From contig UQJE01000114.1 in assembly GCA_900541345.1 (NCBI GenBank), positions 1-5,705 on the forward strand: a stretch of 5,705 nt of DNA, read 5' to 3'. This DNA is from an uncultured Blautia sp. (GTDB taxonomy: Bacteria; Bacillota; Clostridia; Lachnospirales; Lachnospiraceae). Position 1 is the stretch's first letter, and the number at the start of each line of letters is the position of its first letter. Below the pieces are notes generated by a model, which saw nothing but the letters and a program-made list of their open reading frames with translations, did not search any database and was not told the origin of the DNA. Both the position numbers and the translations under genes were made by a program. Of this stretch, positions 1 through 5,132 are shown piece by piece.

Positions 1-16
1 AGTCCAAATAATACAA

Positions 17-53
17 AAATGTACAGCTTCCGTTTATAAGAAGCTGTACATTT
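17..53 (-). terminator. Rho-independent terminator of aroE, possibly bidirectional
   Basis: A perfect 14-bp inverted repeat (arms 17-30 and 40-53, loop 31-39) lies 28 bases past the aroE stop codon. Read on the minus strand, the stem is followed at once by a run of T (the A-rich bases 11-19 of the plus strand), the usual form of an intrinsic terminator. On the plus strand the stem is followed by TTTCTTTATAT-like sequence, so it may also stop transcripts arriving from the left of the window. Confidence 0.85.
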
Positions 54-81
54 CTTTATATAAAAAACTGTAAAGACAGAT

Positions 82-951
82 TTAGTCGGCGAAAAATTTT
101 TCTTTAATTGTTTCTGTGGGCATTTCTTTGCCTGTAAAAAGGCGAAATGCCTCCGCTCCCTGATAAAGAAGCATATACATACCATTAAAAACAGGACAGC
201 CGGCTTTTTCTGCCTCCTGTAAAAGGCGTGTTTTCCGGGGATTGTAAATCACATCGGATACGATTAGTTCCGGGCGGAAAAGGGAGGTATCTGTAATAAT
301 AGAAGCTTCTGGATTTGGAGCCATTCCCACAGATGTGGCATTCACAAGAATGGCGCTTGCTGACACTGCATTTTTAAGGGCGTTTAAATCCTCGTTTTCG
401 TGAAGAAGTACACGGCACGGAAGGGTGCGGTTTATGGTATCGGCAAGAGCCTGTGTACGATCCCAGAAACGGCTTGTTCTGCGGGCGAATACATGAATAG
501 AAGAAACGCCGTCAAGGGCAGCCTGGGCACAAATAGCAGTAGCGGCGCCTCCCGCACCCATAAGGGTCATTGTTTTTCCGATAATATCGTGTCCGGCGTC
601 TTTTACAGAACGCATATATCCCACTCCGTCTGTGTTATGGCCGATCAGCCTGCCGTTTTCATTAACCACTGTGTTGACAGCTCCAATCAGCCTGGCAGAG
701 GGGGAAAGCTCATCAAGGAGCTCTACAATCCTGTTTTTGCATGGCATGGTCAAATTAAAGCCTCTGATTCCGCAGGCTTTTAAGCCTTTCACAGCATCCG
801 GAAGTGTGTTTTCTGTTACGTCGAAGCAGAGATAGGCATAGTCGAGAGAAAGCAGATGAAATGCCTCGTTGTGCATGAGAGGGGAAATGCTGTGGTCTAC
901 AGGACTTCCGAGGAGTCCTGTAAGTTTTGTGTGTCCTGTTATGGTTATCAT
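82..951 (-). CDS. aroE: Shikimate dehydrogenase (NADP-dependent type), AroE
   Basis: The enzyme reduces 3-dehydroshikimate to shikimate in the cytosol, step four of the chorismate pathway. The 289-residue product has the full family length. The N-terminal substrate domain shows the SISP motif (S21, S23) for shikimate binding, NLTMPCK with the catalytic lysine K72, N93 in GAVNT and D108 in HNTDG. The nucleotide-binding half has the GAGGAA loop (132-137), NATSVGM (204-210) and the C-terminal NGMYMLLYQGA motif with Q264. The start at 951 is chosen because GGAGG sits six bases upstream. An in-frame ATG at 1035 would add 28 residues, but it coincides with the -35 box of the likely promoter, so it is not used. 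The segment after the glycine loop reads FARRTSRF rather than the NRT pattern of E. coli AroE, which leaves cofactor preference open (YdiB-like dual use is possible). The gene is divergent from aroD, the preceding step of the pathway. Confidence 0.95.
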   Translation of the reverse strand: MITITGHTKLTGLLGSPVDHSISPLMHNEAFHLLSLDYAYLCFDVTENTLPDAVKGLKACGIRGFNLTMPCKNRIVELLDELSPSARLIGAVNTVVNENGRLIGHNTDGVGYMRSVKDAGHDIIGKTMTLMGAGGAATAICAQAALDGVSSIHVFARRTSRFWDRTQALADTINRTLPCRVLLHENEDLNALKNAVSASAILVNATSVGMAPNPEASIITDTSLFRPELIVSDVIYNPRKTRLLQEAEKAGCPVFNGMYMLLYQGAEAFRLFTGKEMPTETIKEKFFAD

Positions 952-980
952 AAAAAGCCTCCAATCTGTTGCTGCAGTTT

Positions 981-1008
981 TTAACATTTTATCTTTTGCT
1001 ATTAATAT
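981..1008 (+). promoter_or_regulatory. Possible weak promoter of aroD
   Basis: TTAACA (981-986, 5 of 6 to the -35) and TAATAT (1003-1008, 4 of 6 to the -10) are 16 bases apart, giving a start near 1015 and a short leader before the aroD ribosome site at 1022-1028. The -10 overlaps the aroE -10 on the other strand by two bases. In AT-rich sequence such matches arise by chance, so this is tentative. Confidence 0.35.
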
Positions 1009-1035
1009 CTTATTATGAGAAAAAGGAGATGTCAA
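1007..1035 (-). promoter_or_regulatory. Sigma-A-type promoter of aroE
   Basis: On the minus strand TTGACA (1035-1030, perfect consensus -35) is followed after exactly 17 bases by TAAGAT (1012-1007, 4 of 6 matches to the -10). Transcription would begin near 1000 and give a leader of about 50 nt before the aroE start at 951. The -35 box lies between the Shine-Dalgarno and the start codon of aroD, so the element also sits inside the leader of the divergent gene. Predicted from hexamers and spacing only. Confidence 0.65.
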
Positions 1036-1038
1036 GAA

Positions 1039-1806
1039 ATGACAAAACCAATTCAGGTAAAAAATATGAGTTTAGGAGAAGGCATTCCGAAAATTTGTGT
1101 GCCTATTACCGGAAAAACAGAAGAAGAAATTAAAGAAGAAGGAAAAAAAGCAGTGGAAGCAGGTGCAGAGCTTGTGGAATGGAGAGCCGATTTTTTTGAA
1201 GCGCTTGAGGACAGGGCAGCTTTAGAAAAAATGCTTCTTTCTCTTTCCGACATATTGGGACAGGTTCCGCTTCTTTTCACGATCCGTACGTCAAAAGAAG
1301 GGGGAAATCGAGAAATCAGAATAAAAGATTATGTAAACTATAATATGTGGGCGTGTGAAACCGGAAAAGCAGATTTTATTGATGTGGAAGTTTTTGGGGA
1401 AGAGTCATTAAAAAAAGAGTTGATACAGAGCCTTCAGGAGAAAGGGACAAGGGTAATCGCTTCCTACCATGATTTTGAGAAGACAGAATCAAAAGAAGAG
1501 TTGAAAAATCGTTTCCGCGCACTTTACCATTCGGGAGGAGATGTTTTAAAAATAGCGGAAATGCCTGCAGAATTTGAGAATACAGCGGATTTGATGCTCG
1601 CCTGCCGAGAGATAACAGAGGAAATTTCAAATCCGATTATTGCCATATCAATGGGAAATATTGGATCCATCAGCCGGATTTCCGGAGAAAATTTCGGTTC
1701 TTGCATTACTTTTGCTACCGTGGGAAAAGCTTCAGCTCCCGGACAGTTTCCGGTTAAAGAGCTTCGCATGATGATGGAAGCCCTTCATGAAAAAAATAAA
1801 GAATAA
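1039..1806 (+). CDS. aroD: Type I 3-dehydroquinate dehydratase, AroD
   Basis: The enzyme removes water from 3-dehydroquinate to give 3-dehydroshikimate through a Schiff base, step three of the shikimate pathway, and supplies the substrate of the divergent aroE product. The 255 residues match the type I family (TIM barrel). Active-site residues appear in order: E47 and R49 in ELVEWRAD, R83 and E87 in TIRTSKEGG, D115/E117 in DFIDVEVF, H144 in ASYHDF (general acid-base), K171 in DVLKIAEMP (Schiff-base lysine), M205 in ISMG, R213, and S232-Q236 in KASAPGQ. These line up with the Salmonella typhi enzyme numbering to within one position. The start at 1039 is preferred because AAAGGAG (1022-1028) lies ten bases upstream. 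The in-frame ATG at 1015 has no ribosome site and would place that site inside the coding region. Bases after the stop offer only a weak terminator candidate, so read-through towards spoIIGA is possible. Confidence 0.95.
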   Translation: MTKPIQVKNMSLGEGIPKICVPITGKTEEEIKEEGKKAVEAGAELVEWRADFFEALEDRAALEKMLLSLSDILGQVPLLFTIRTSKEGGNREIRIKDYVNYNMWACETGKADFIDVEVFGEESLKKELIQSLQEKGTRVIASYHDFEKTESKEELKNRFRALYHSGGDVLKIAEMPAEFENTADLMLACREITEEISNPIIAISMGNIGSISRISGENFGSCITFATVGKASAPGQFPVKELRMMMEALHEKNKE

Positions 1807-1819
1807 GGTGACATAATAT

Positions 1820-1867
1820 CAGAAGCTTTCGTCGAACTTCGGCGAGAAATTCTTAAGAAAAGCTCTG
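1820..1867 (+). terminator. Weak candidate terminator of aroD
   Basis: CAGAAGCTTT (1820-1829) can pair with AAAGCTCTG (1859-1867) with one bulged A, enclosing a second short stem (about 1827-1834 with 1840-1847). It is followed by TGATTTTG, a poor U-tract. The same bases carry Spo0A-box-like motifs, so the symmetry may serve DNA binding instead. Termination is probably incomplete. Confidence 0.3.
1828..1844 (+). promoter_or_regulatory. Spo0A-box-like sites, upstream pair
   Basis: TTCGTCGAA (1828-1836) matches the Spo0A consensus TTTGTCRAA at 8 of 9 positions. Directly after it, TTCGGCG (1838-1844) reads CGCCGAA on the other strand, 6 of 7 to TGNCGAA. The two form an inverted pair centred about 75 bases before the predicted spoIIG start. 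Upstream Spo0A sites in a comparable position are known at the Bacillus subtilis spoIIG promoter. Assigned from motif and context. Confidence 0.5.
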
Positions 1868-1871
1868 TGAT

Positions 1872-1880
1872 TTTGACAAA
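1872..1880 (-). promoter_or_regulatory. Spo0A box overlapping the spoIIG -35
   Basis: On the minus strand the bases read TTTGTCAAA, a full match to the Spo0A consensus TTTGTCRAA. The site covers the TTGACA hexamer (1873-1878) of the spoIIGA promoter, about 32-40 bases before the predicted start. A promoter-proximal Spo0A site over the -35 region is how this regulator recruits sigma-A polymerase at B. subtilis spoIIG. Confidence 0.6.
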
Positions 1881-1905
1881 ATGTGCGCCCCTTATGACCT
1901 ATAAT
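1873..1905 (+). promoter_or_regulatory. spoIIG promoter with 21-bp spacer (Spo0A-dependent type)
   Basis: Perfect TTGACA (1873-1878) and perfect TATAAT (1900-1905) hexamers are separated by 21 bases instead of about 17. The B. subtilis spoIIG promoter is known for the same peculiarity (near-consensus hexamers 22 bp apart), which makes it inactive without Spo0A-P. Here a Spo0A box overlaps the -35 and others lie further upstream. Transcription would start near 1912, about 42 nt before the spoIIGA ATG. No alternative -35 is seen at 17-bp spacing. Confidence 0.7.
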
Positions 1906-1946
1906 AAATGCACTTACCAAAGTGGAGGATAGACAGGTCATAGGGG
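1888..1946 (+). repeat. Inverted repeat that can pair with the spoIIGA Shine-Dalgarno
   Basis: The left arm 1888-1900 (CCCCTTATGACCT) and the right arm 1935-1946 (AGGTCATAGGGG) form 12 base pairs with a single bulged T and a 34-base loop. The right arm contains most of the G-run (1943-1947) that acts as Shine-Dalgarno for the ATG at 1954. The left arm lies in the spacer and at the first base of the -10, so a transcript started near 1912 lacks it. Only RNA reading through from aroD could form the stem. Confidence 0.6.
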
Positions 1947-1953
1947 GTTTTTT

Positions 1954-2805
1954 ATGTCTTACGAGGTGTACATAGACGTAGTCTTTGTGACGAATCTCTT
2001 GATGGATTATTTTCTTCTCAGGACTGCAGGATGGATTCTTTCCTGCAAAAAGAACCGCGGGCGGATTTTTCTTGCGGCGGTGACAGGAGCTCTGTATTCC
2101 TGTCTGATGCTTTATATTCCTGCAGAAGACTTTCTTCCGGCGGCAATTCTGTGTCATGGAGCCTGTGCTTACTTTATGATACGGATTGGGTTTGGACTGA
2201 AAAAGGGCGGACTTCTGATAAAGGCAATGGTAACGCTTTATCTGACGGCATTTTTATGGGGCGGTTTCTGGGAGGTTCTTTCTTCCGGCTGGAAAATAAC
2301 AGCGAGAACCTTCTTTTTATTTGCCTTCTGCACATATTTTGCCTTATCTGCTCTGATATACCTCAGCGAATCTTTGAAAGTGAAGCTGAAGCACATTTAT
2401 CCCATCACGATTTCCTATGGGGGAAAGGTACAGTCTGCATATGGATTTTATGACACGGGAAACCTTCTTACAGAGCCTGTAAGCGGAAGACCGGTTTCAG
2501 TTGCCTGTCCGGAGTTTCTGGAGTCCATACTGCCGGAAGAAATGAAAGAGAGCTTAAAACACATAAAAGAAAGCCAGGGGGAGACAGAAAGTACGCGGCT
2601 TGAAGAACTGAATCCCAGATTTGTGCCGTATCGCGCAGTGGGAAATGAAAAAGGAATGCTTCTGGCAGTAACGCTCGAGGATCTTTGTATTCACACACCG
2701 AAAGAGGTGGTGCATGTAGAGCGTCCTGTATTTGCTGTGTCAGAAGAAGCTTCTGCTTTGGAAAAAGAATGCAAAGTATTATTAAATTCCAGATTATTAC
2801 ATTAG
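1954..2805 (+). CDS. spoIIGA: Sigma-E-processing peptidase SpoIIGA
   Basis: SpoIIGA is the membrane-bound aspartic protease that removes the pro-sequence of sigma-E in the mother cell, after a signal from the forespore (SpoIIR in B. subtilis). The 283-residue product begins with YIDVVFVTNLLMDYFLL, the usual opening of the family, and has about five hydrophobic segments in its first 138 residues (roughly 6-24, 37-55, 61-80, 88-108, 118-137). The C-terminal cytosolic half carries the active-site motif FYDTGN with catalytic D167, followed by RFVPYRAVG (222-230) and a VLLNSRLL tail. Length is near that of the B. subtilis protein. The start at 1954 has AGGGGG six bases upstream; a second SD-like GTGGAGG (1922-1928) has no start codon within reach. 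The gene is followed by sigE after 12 bases, with the sigE ribosome site abutting the TAG stop, so translation is probably coupled. Expression is likely driven by the Spo0A-type promoter at 1873-1905. Confidence 0.93.
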   Translation: MSYEVYIDVVFVTNLLMDYFLLRTAGWILSCKKNRGRIFLAAVTGALYSCLMLYIPAEDFLPAAILCHGACAYFMIRIGFGLKKGGLLIKAMVTLYLTAFLWGGFWEVLSSGWKITARTFFLFAFCTYFALSALIYLSESLKVKLKHIYPITISYGGKVQSAYGFYDTGNLLTEPVSGRPVSVACPEFLESILPEEMKESLKHIKESQGETESTRLEELNPRFVPYRAVGNEKGMLLAVTLEDLCIHTPKEVVHVERPVFAVSEEASALEKECKVLLNSRLLH

Positions 2806-2817
2806 GGGGGCAAAATC

Positions 2818-3549
2818 ATGAGCATAAGAGCAGTAGGCGTAAACAATGGTACAATACCGGGGATTTCCAGATTTGTTATAGGAAGGACAAGAGATATTTA
2901 TTATATAGGAGGAAGTGATGTCCTTCCCGCACCTCTGGAGCCTCAGAGAGAAGCCTTTGTTTTAAGCAAACTGGGAACAGACAAGGAACAGGAAGCAAAA
3001 TCGCTCTTAATAGAACACAATCTGCGCCTTGTTGTTTATATTGCAAAGAAGTTCGATAATACAGGTGTGGGAGTGGAAGATTTAATATCCATAGGAACAA
3101 TTGGTCTTATTAAAGCCATTAATACATTTAATCCTGTAAAGAAAATCAAGCTTGCAACTTATGCGTCACGTTGTATTGAAAATGAAATACTGATGTATTT
3201 AAGAAGAAACAGCAAAACGAAAATGGAGGTTTCCATTGACGAGCCTCTGAATGTGGACTGGGATGGAAATGAGCTTCTTCTTTCCGATATTCTGGGAACA
3301 GACGAAGATGTGATTTCCCGTCATCTTGAGGATGAGGTAGAGATTTCTCTTCTTGCAAAAGCAATTTCAAGATTGACACCCCGGGAGCAGACAATCATCA
3401 AACTGCGTTTTGGAATCGGAAGAGCAGAAGGAAAAGAAAAAACCCAGAAAGAAGTAGCAGACCTTCTTGGTATTTCCCAGTCTTACATTTCAAGACTGGA
3501 AAAAAGAATTATGAAAAGACTGAAAAAAGAGATTGTGCGTTACGAGTAA
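2818..3549 (+). CDS. sigE: RNA polymerase sporulation sigma factor SigE (pro-sigma-E)
   Basis: This sigma factor directs early mother-cell transcription during sporulation and is made as an inactive precursor cleaved by SpoIIGA. The 243-residue product shows region 2 (about 63-130, with NLRLVVYIAKKF, EDLISIGTIGLIKA and KLATYASRCIENEILMYLRR), the sigma-E marker stretch DEPLNVDWDGNELLLSD (141-157), and region 4 with a helix-turn-helix (186-240, including KTQKEVADLLGISQSYISRLEKR). YYIGGSD at 28-34 aligns with YYIGGSE of B. subtilis sigma-E at the edge of the pro-sequence, so about 27 residues precede mature protein. That leader is unusual: it is glycine-rich with scattered arginines instead of a lysine-rich amphipathic helix. 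The start at 2818 is supported by GGGGGG (2805-2810) seven bases upstream, and the next in-frame ATG falls well inside region 2. Sigma-G was considered, but the pro-sequence, the motif at 141 and the spoIIGA neighbour settle sigma-E. Confidence 0.95.
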   Translation: MSIRAVGVNNGTIPGISRFVIGRTRDIYYIGGSDVLPAPLEPQREAFVLSKLGTDKEQEAKSLLIEHNLRLVVYIAKKFDNTGVGVEDLISIGTIGLIKAINTFNPVKKIKLATYASRCIENEILMYLRRNSKTKMEVSIDEPLNVDWDGNELLLSDILGTDEDVISRHLEDEVEISLLAKAISRLTPREQTIIKLRFGIGRAEGKEKTQKEVADLLGISQSYISRLEKRIMKRLKKEIVRYE

Positions 3550-3565
3550 AGAAAAGAGAGAAAAG

Positions 3566-3606
3566 CCGCAGCTTTGGGAAAAGAAGTTCCCGGAGCTGCG
3601 GTTTTT
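3566..3606 (+). terminator. Strong bidirectional Rho-independent terminator after sigE
   Basis: Arms 3566-3580 and 3587-3601 form 15 base pairs (two of them G-U) around a six-base loop, starting 17 bases after the sigE stop. The stem is followed by TTTTT (3602-3606). On the minus strand the stem is followed by CTTTTCTCTCTTTTC, so the hairpin can also end the convergent RluA-family transcript, whose stop is about 70 bases away. It closes the spoIIGA-sigE operon without a third gene. Confidence 0.9.
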
Positions 3607-3670
3607 AATGCTATAAGAAATTACTCTGTAATGTTTCAGAGCATAAAATAAGTCAGAAAAGTAGTACACT

Positions 3671-4579
3671 TTATATTTCATTGAAAAGATATGCTTTGAA
3701 ATCTTCCGGCAACGGCGCTTCTATTTGGATTGTCTGTCCGGAGAAGGGCTGCTTAAACTGTACACACGCTGCATGAAGGGCAGTTCTTGAAAATCCTTTC
3801 AGGGCAAGGGACTTTTCTGTTCCGTAAAGTCTGTCGCCCAGAAGAGGATGGCCGATACTTGCCATATGGACGCGGATTTGATGCGTCCTTCCTGTGGCAA
3901 TTTTCACCCGGAGCAGGGAGGAGGAAGAAAATACTTTTTCTATTTTATAAGAAGTAAAAGCCGATTTTCCGTTGGGATCTGCCTGCATTTTTAACGGTTT
4001 CCCGGGACACCGATCTAAAGGAGAACAGATTTCGTCTTTTGGATTTCCGGGAATTCCGGAAACAATCGCAAGATATTCTTTTTCAAATCCGGAGTTGCAA
4101 TTTTTTTGAGAAAACCGGGCAGCAGCAATTTTGTTTTTTGCAAACATAACAGCTCCGGAAGTATCCTTATCGAGTCTTCCCACAGGGCGGATTGTAATAT
4201 CCTGATTTTGTTTTTGATAATAAGCGGAAACCATATTGGAGAGCGTATCTTCATAATGCCCTCCTACAGGGTGAACCAGAATCCCGGCAGGTTTATTGAC
4301 TACAAGAACATCTTCATCTTCATAGAGAATGGAAATCGGTTTAAAAAGAGGAACAATACGAGAAGACGATGTTTTCTCTTCAAGAATAAGCTTTAAAATA
4401 TCTCCATTTGTAAGCATATAGTTAATGCGGCATCTGTTGTTATTTACAGTAATTCCGTTTTCCCGGAATTTAAGGGAACGAATCTGAGATTTTGAAAATC
4501 CCAGATATTCCCTGAGAAACTGATGAACCGATTGATTTTCCTCGTCTTTGTGGATATGAAAGGTTAGGGTTTTTGGCAT
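3671..4579 (-). CDS. RluA-family RNA pseudouridine synthase
   Basis: Enzymes of this family convert specific uridines in rRNA or tRNA to pseudouridine. The 302-residue product has an N-terminal S4-like RNA-binding domain (about 14-66) followed by the catalytic domain. Visible motifs are DVLVVNKPAGILVHP (90-104), the catalytic RPVGRLDKDTSG with D137, EKEYLAIVSG (166-175), and ATGRTHQIRVHMASIGHPLLGD (228-249), with the end of the domain near 292. The S4 domain plus this order fits RluD/RluC-type members, but the target site cannot be read from sequence, so no symbol is given. The start at 4579 has AAGGAG seven bases upstream. An in-frame start at 4681 would add 34 residues, but it lies upstream of a good promoter (4638-4610) and has no ribosome site. 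The gene is convergent with sigE, sharing its terminator, and divergent from the small gene at 4701. Confidence 0.93.
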   Translation of the reverse strand: MPKTLTFHIHKDEENQSVHQFLREYLGFSKSQIRSLKFRENGITVNNNRCRINYMLTNGDILKLILEEKTSSSRIVPLFKPISILYEDEDVLVVNKPAGILVHPVGGHYEDTLSNMVSAYYQKQNQDITIRPVGRLDKDTSGAVMFAKNKIAAARFSQKNCNSGFEKEYLAIVSGIPGNPKDEICSPLDRCPGKPLKMQADPNGKSAFTSYKIEKVFSSSSLLRVKIATGRTHQIRVHMASIGHPLLGDRLYGTEKSLALKGFSRTALHAACVQFKQPFSGQTIQIEAPLPEDFKAYLFNEI

Positions 4580-4609
4580 TTGTAAGCTCCTTATATTGAG
4601 AATATTTTT

Positions 4610-4638
4610 ATCATACCTTTTTTGAAAGGAAATTTCAA
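4610..4638 (-). promoter_or_regulatory. Sigma-A-type promoter of the pseudouridine synthase gene
   Basis: On the minus strand TTGAAA (4638-4633, 5 of 6 with two-base AT context) and TATGAT (4615-4610, 5 of 6) are 17 bases apart. The start would fall near 4603 and give a leader of about 24 nt before the ATG at 4579. The -35 forms one arm of the palindrome at 4621-4639. Confidence 0.65.
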
Positions 4639-4639
4639 A
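4621..4639. repeat. Operator-like palindrome between divergent genes
   Basis: TTTGAAA (4621-4627) and TTTCAAA (4633-4639) are perfect inverted arms separated by five bases (GGAAA). One arm is the -35 region of the minus-strand promoter. Size and placement suit a dimeric regulator, but AT-rich palindromes also occur by chance and no known operator consensus was matched. Confidence 0.4.
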
Positions 4640-4649
4640 CACAGAGTTT

Positions 4650-4677
4650 ATATTATGGAAAGATTCTGCACATACTA
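4650..4677 (+). promoter_or_regulatory. Possible sporulation-type promoter of the 4701 gene
   Basis: CATACTA (4671-4677) fits the -10 of sigma-G (CATNHTA) and the start of the sigma-E -10 (CATACA). ATATT (4650-4654) resembles the sigma-E -35, but the gap of 16 bases is slightly long. An ordinary sigma-A -10 (TATATT at 4649 or TATTAT at 4651) is an alternative, although it lacks a -35 at the right distance. Tentative. Confidence 0.25.
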
Positions 4678-4700
4678 ACAAAAAATTCAGGAGGCACGAT

Positions 4701-5132
4701 ATGAATGCAAATGCAGAGCTTTTAAATTACGTATATCAGAATTCTCAGATGGGTGTAGATACGCTTTCCAGATTTCTTGAGATGACAGAGGACATTTCTT
4801 TTCGGGAAGTGCTGAAAAAGCAGATGGAAGGATACTGGAGATTTCATAAACGGGCAGGAGATATGCTAAATGATAATGGATTTGATGAAAAAGGTTTAAA
4901 TGCAATGGAAAAAATCCGCACATATCTTATGATAAACGTAAAAACAATGACAGATCAGTCTTCATCCAATATTGCAGGAATGCTGATAAACGGAAGTACA
5001 ATGGGGATTATTGAGGCGCAGAAACAGCTTCACAGATATGAAAATGAGGTGGAGAAGGATATTTATCATTTTATGGAGGAGCTTCAGAAATTTGAAGAAA
5101 AGAATGTAGAAAAATTAAAAGAATATTTATAA
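4701..5132 (+). CDS. Small all-helical protein of unknown function (ferritin-like fold suspected)
   Basis: I cannot assign a function. The 143-residue product has no cysteine, a single tryptophan (W46), no signal peptide and no membrane segment, so it is probably cytosolic. It appears to be almost wholly alpha-helical, with helices at roughly 3-29, 32-58, 65-84, 88-112 and 114-142. The last, very charged one (EVEKDIYHFMEELQKFEEKNVEKLKEYL region) could pack as a coiled coil. This pattern resembles a four-helix bundle of the ferritin-like or DUF2383 kind. Acidic and histidine residues that might bind metal occur (E43/H49, E105/H111, E118/H123), but the canonical ExxH ferritin pairs are not evident. 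I recall similar uncharacterised proteins in Lachnospiraceae. The start at 4701 is firm: CAGGAGG (4688-4694) lies six bases upstream. It is a single-gene unit, divergent from the pseudouridine synthase gene, and ends directly in a long hairpin. Confidence 0.85.
   Translation: MNANAELLNYVYQNSQMGVDTLSRFLEMTEDISFREVLKKQMEGYWRFHKRAGDMLNDNGFDEKGLNAMEKIRTYLMINVKTMTDQSSSNIAGMLINGSTMGIIEAQKQLHRYENEVEKDIYHFMEELQKFEEKNVEKLKEYL

Noticed and set aside
400..783. Plus-strand open frame inside aroE
   Set aside because: It is antisense to a clear, motif-complete gene, and its product resembles nothing known to me.
952..1035. Extended aroE start at 1035 (28 extra residues)
   Set aside because: The extension overlaps the TTGACA -35 and has no ribosome site; the family N-terminus and a GGAGG site support the start at 951.
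1850..1859. Perfect 10-bp palindrome TTCTTAAGAA upstream of spoIIGA
   Set aside because: It is short and AT-rich, with no known consensus match; likely chance, though it lies among the Spo0A-type sites.
1819..2157. Minus-strand open frame across the spoIIG promoter and the start of spoIIGA
   Set aside because: It crosses a well-supported promoter and antisense coding sequence, with no protein-like features.
2031..2453. Second plus-strand frame inside spoIIGA
   Set aside because: Overlaps a gene with intact catalytic motif and membrane segments; no ribosome site or recognisable product.
3624..3641. Small hairpin CTCTG/CAGAG downstream of the pseudouridine synthase
   Set aside because: Only five base pairs and a poor U-tract; the strong hairpin at 3566-3601 is a better terminator for that strand.
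4580..4681. Extended start of the pseudouridine synthase at 4681
   Set aside because: It lies upstream of the likely promoter and lacks a ribosome site; the start at 4579 has AAGGAG at good distance.
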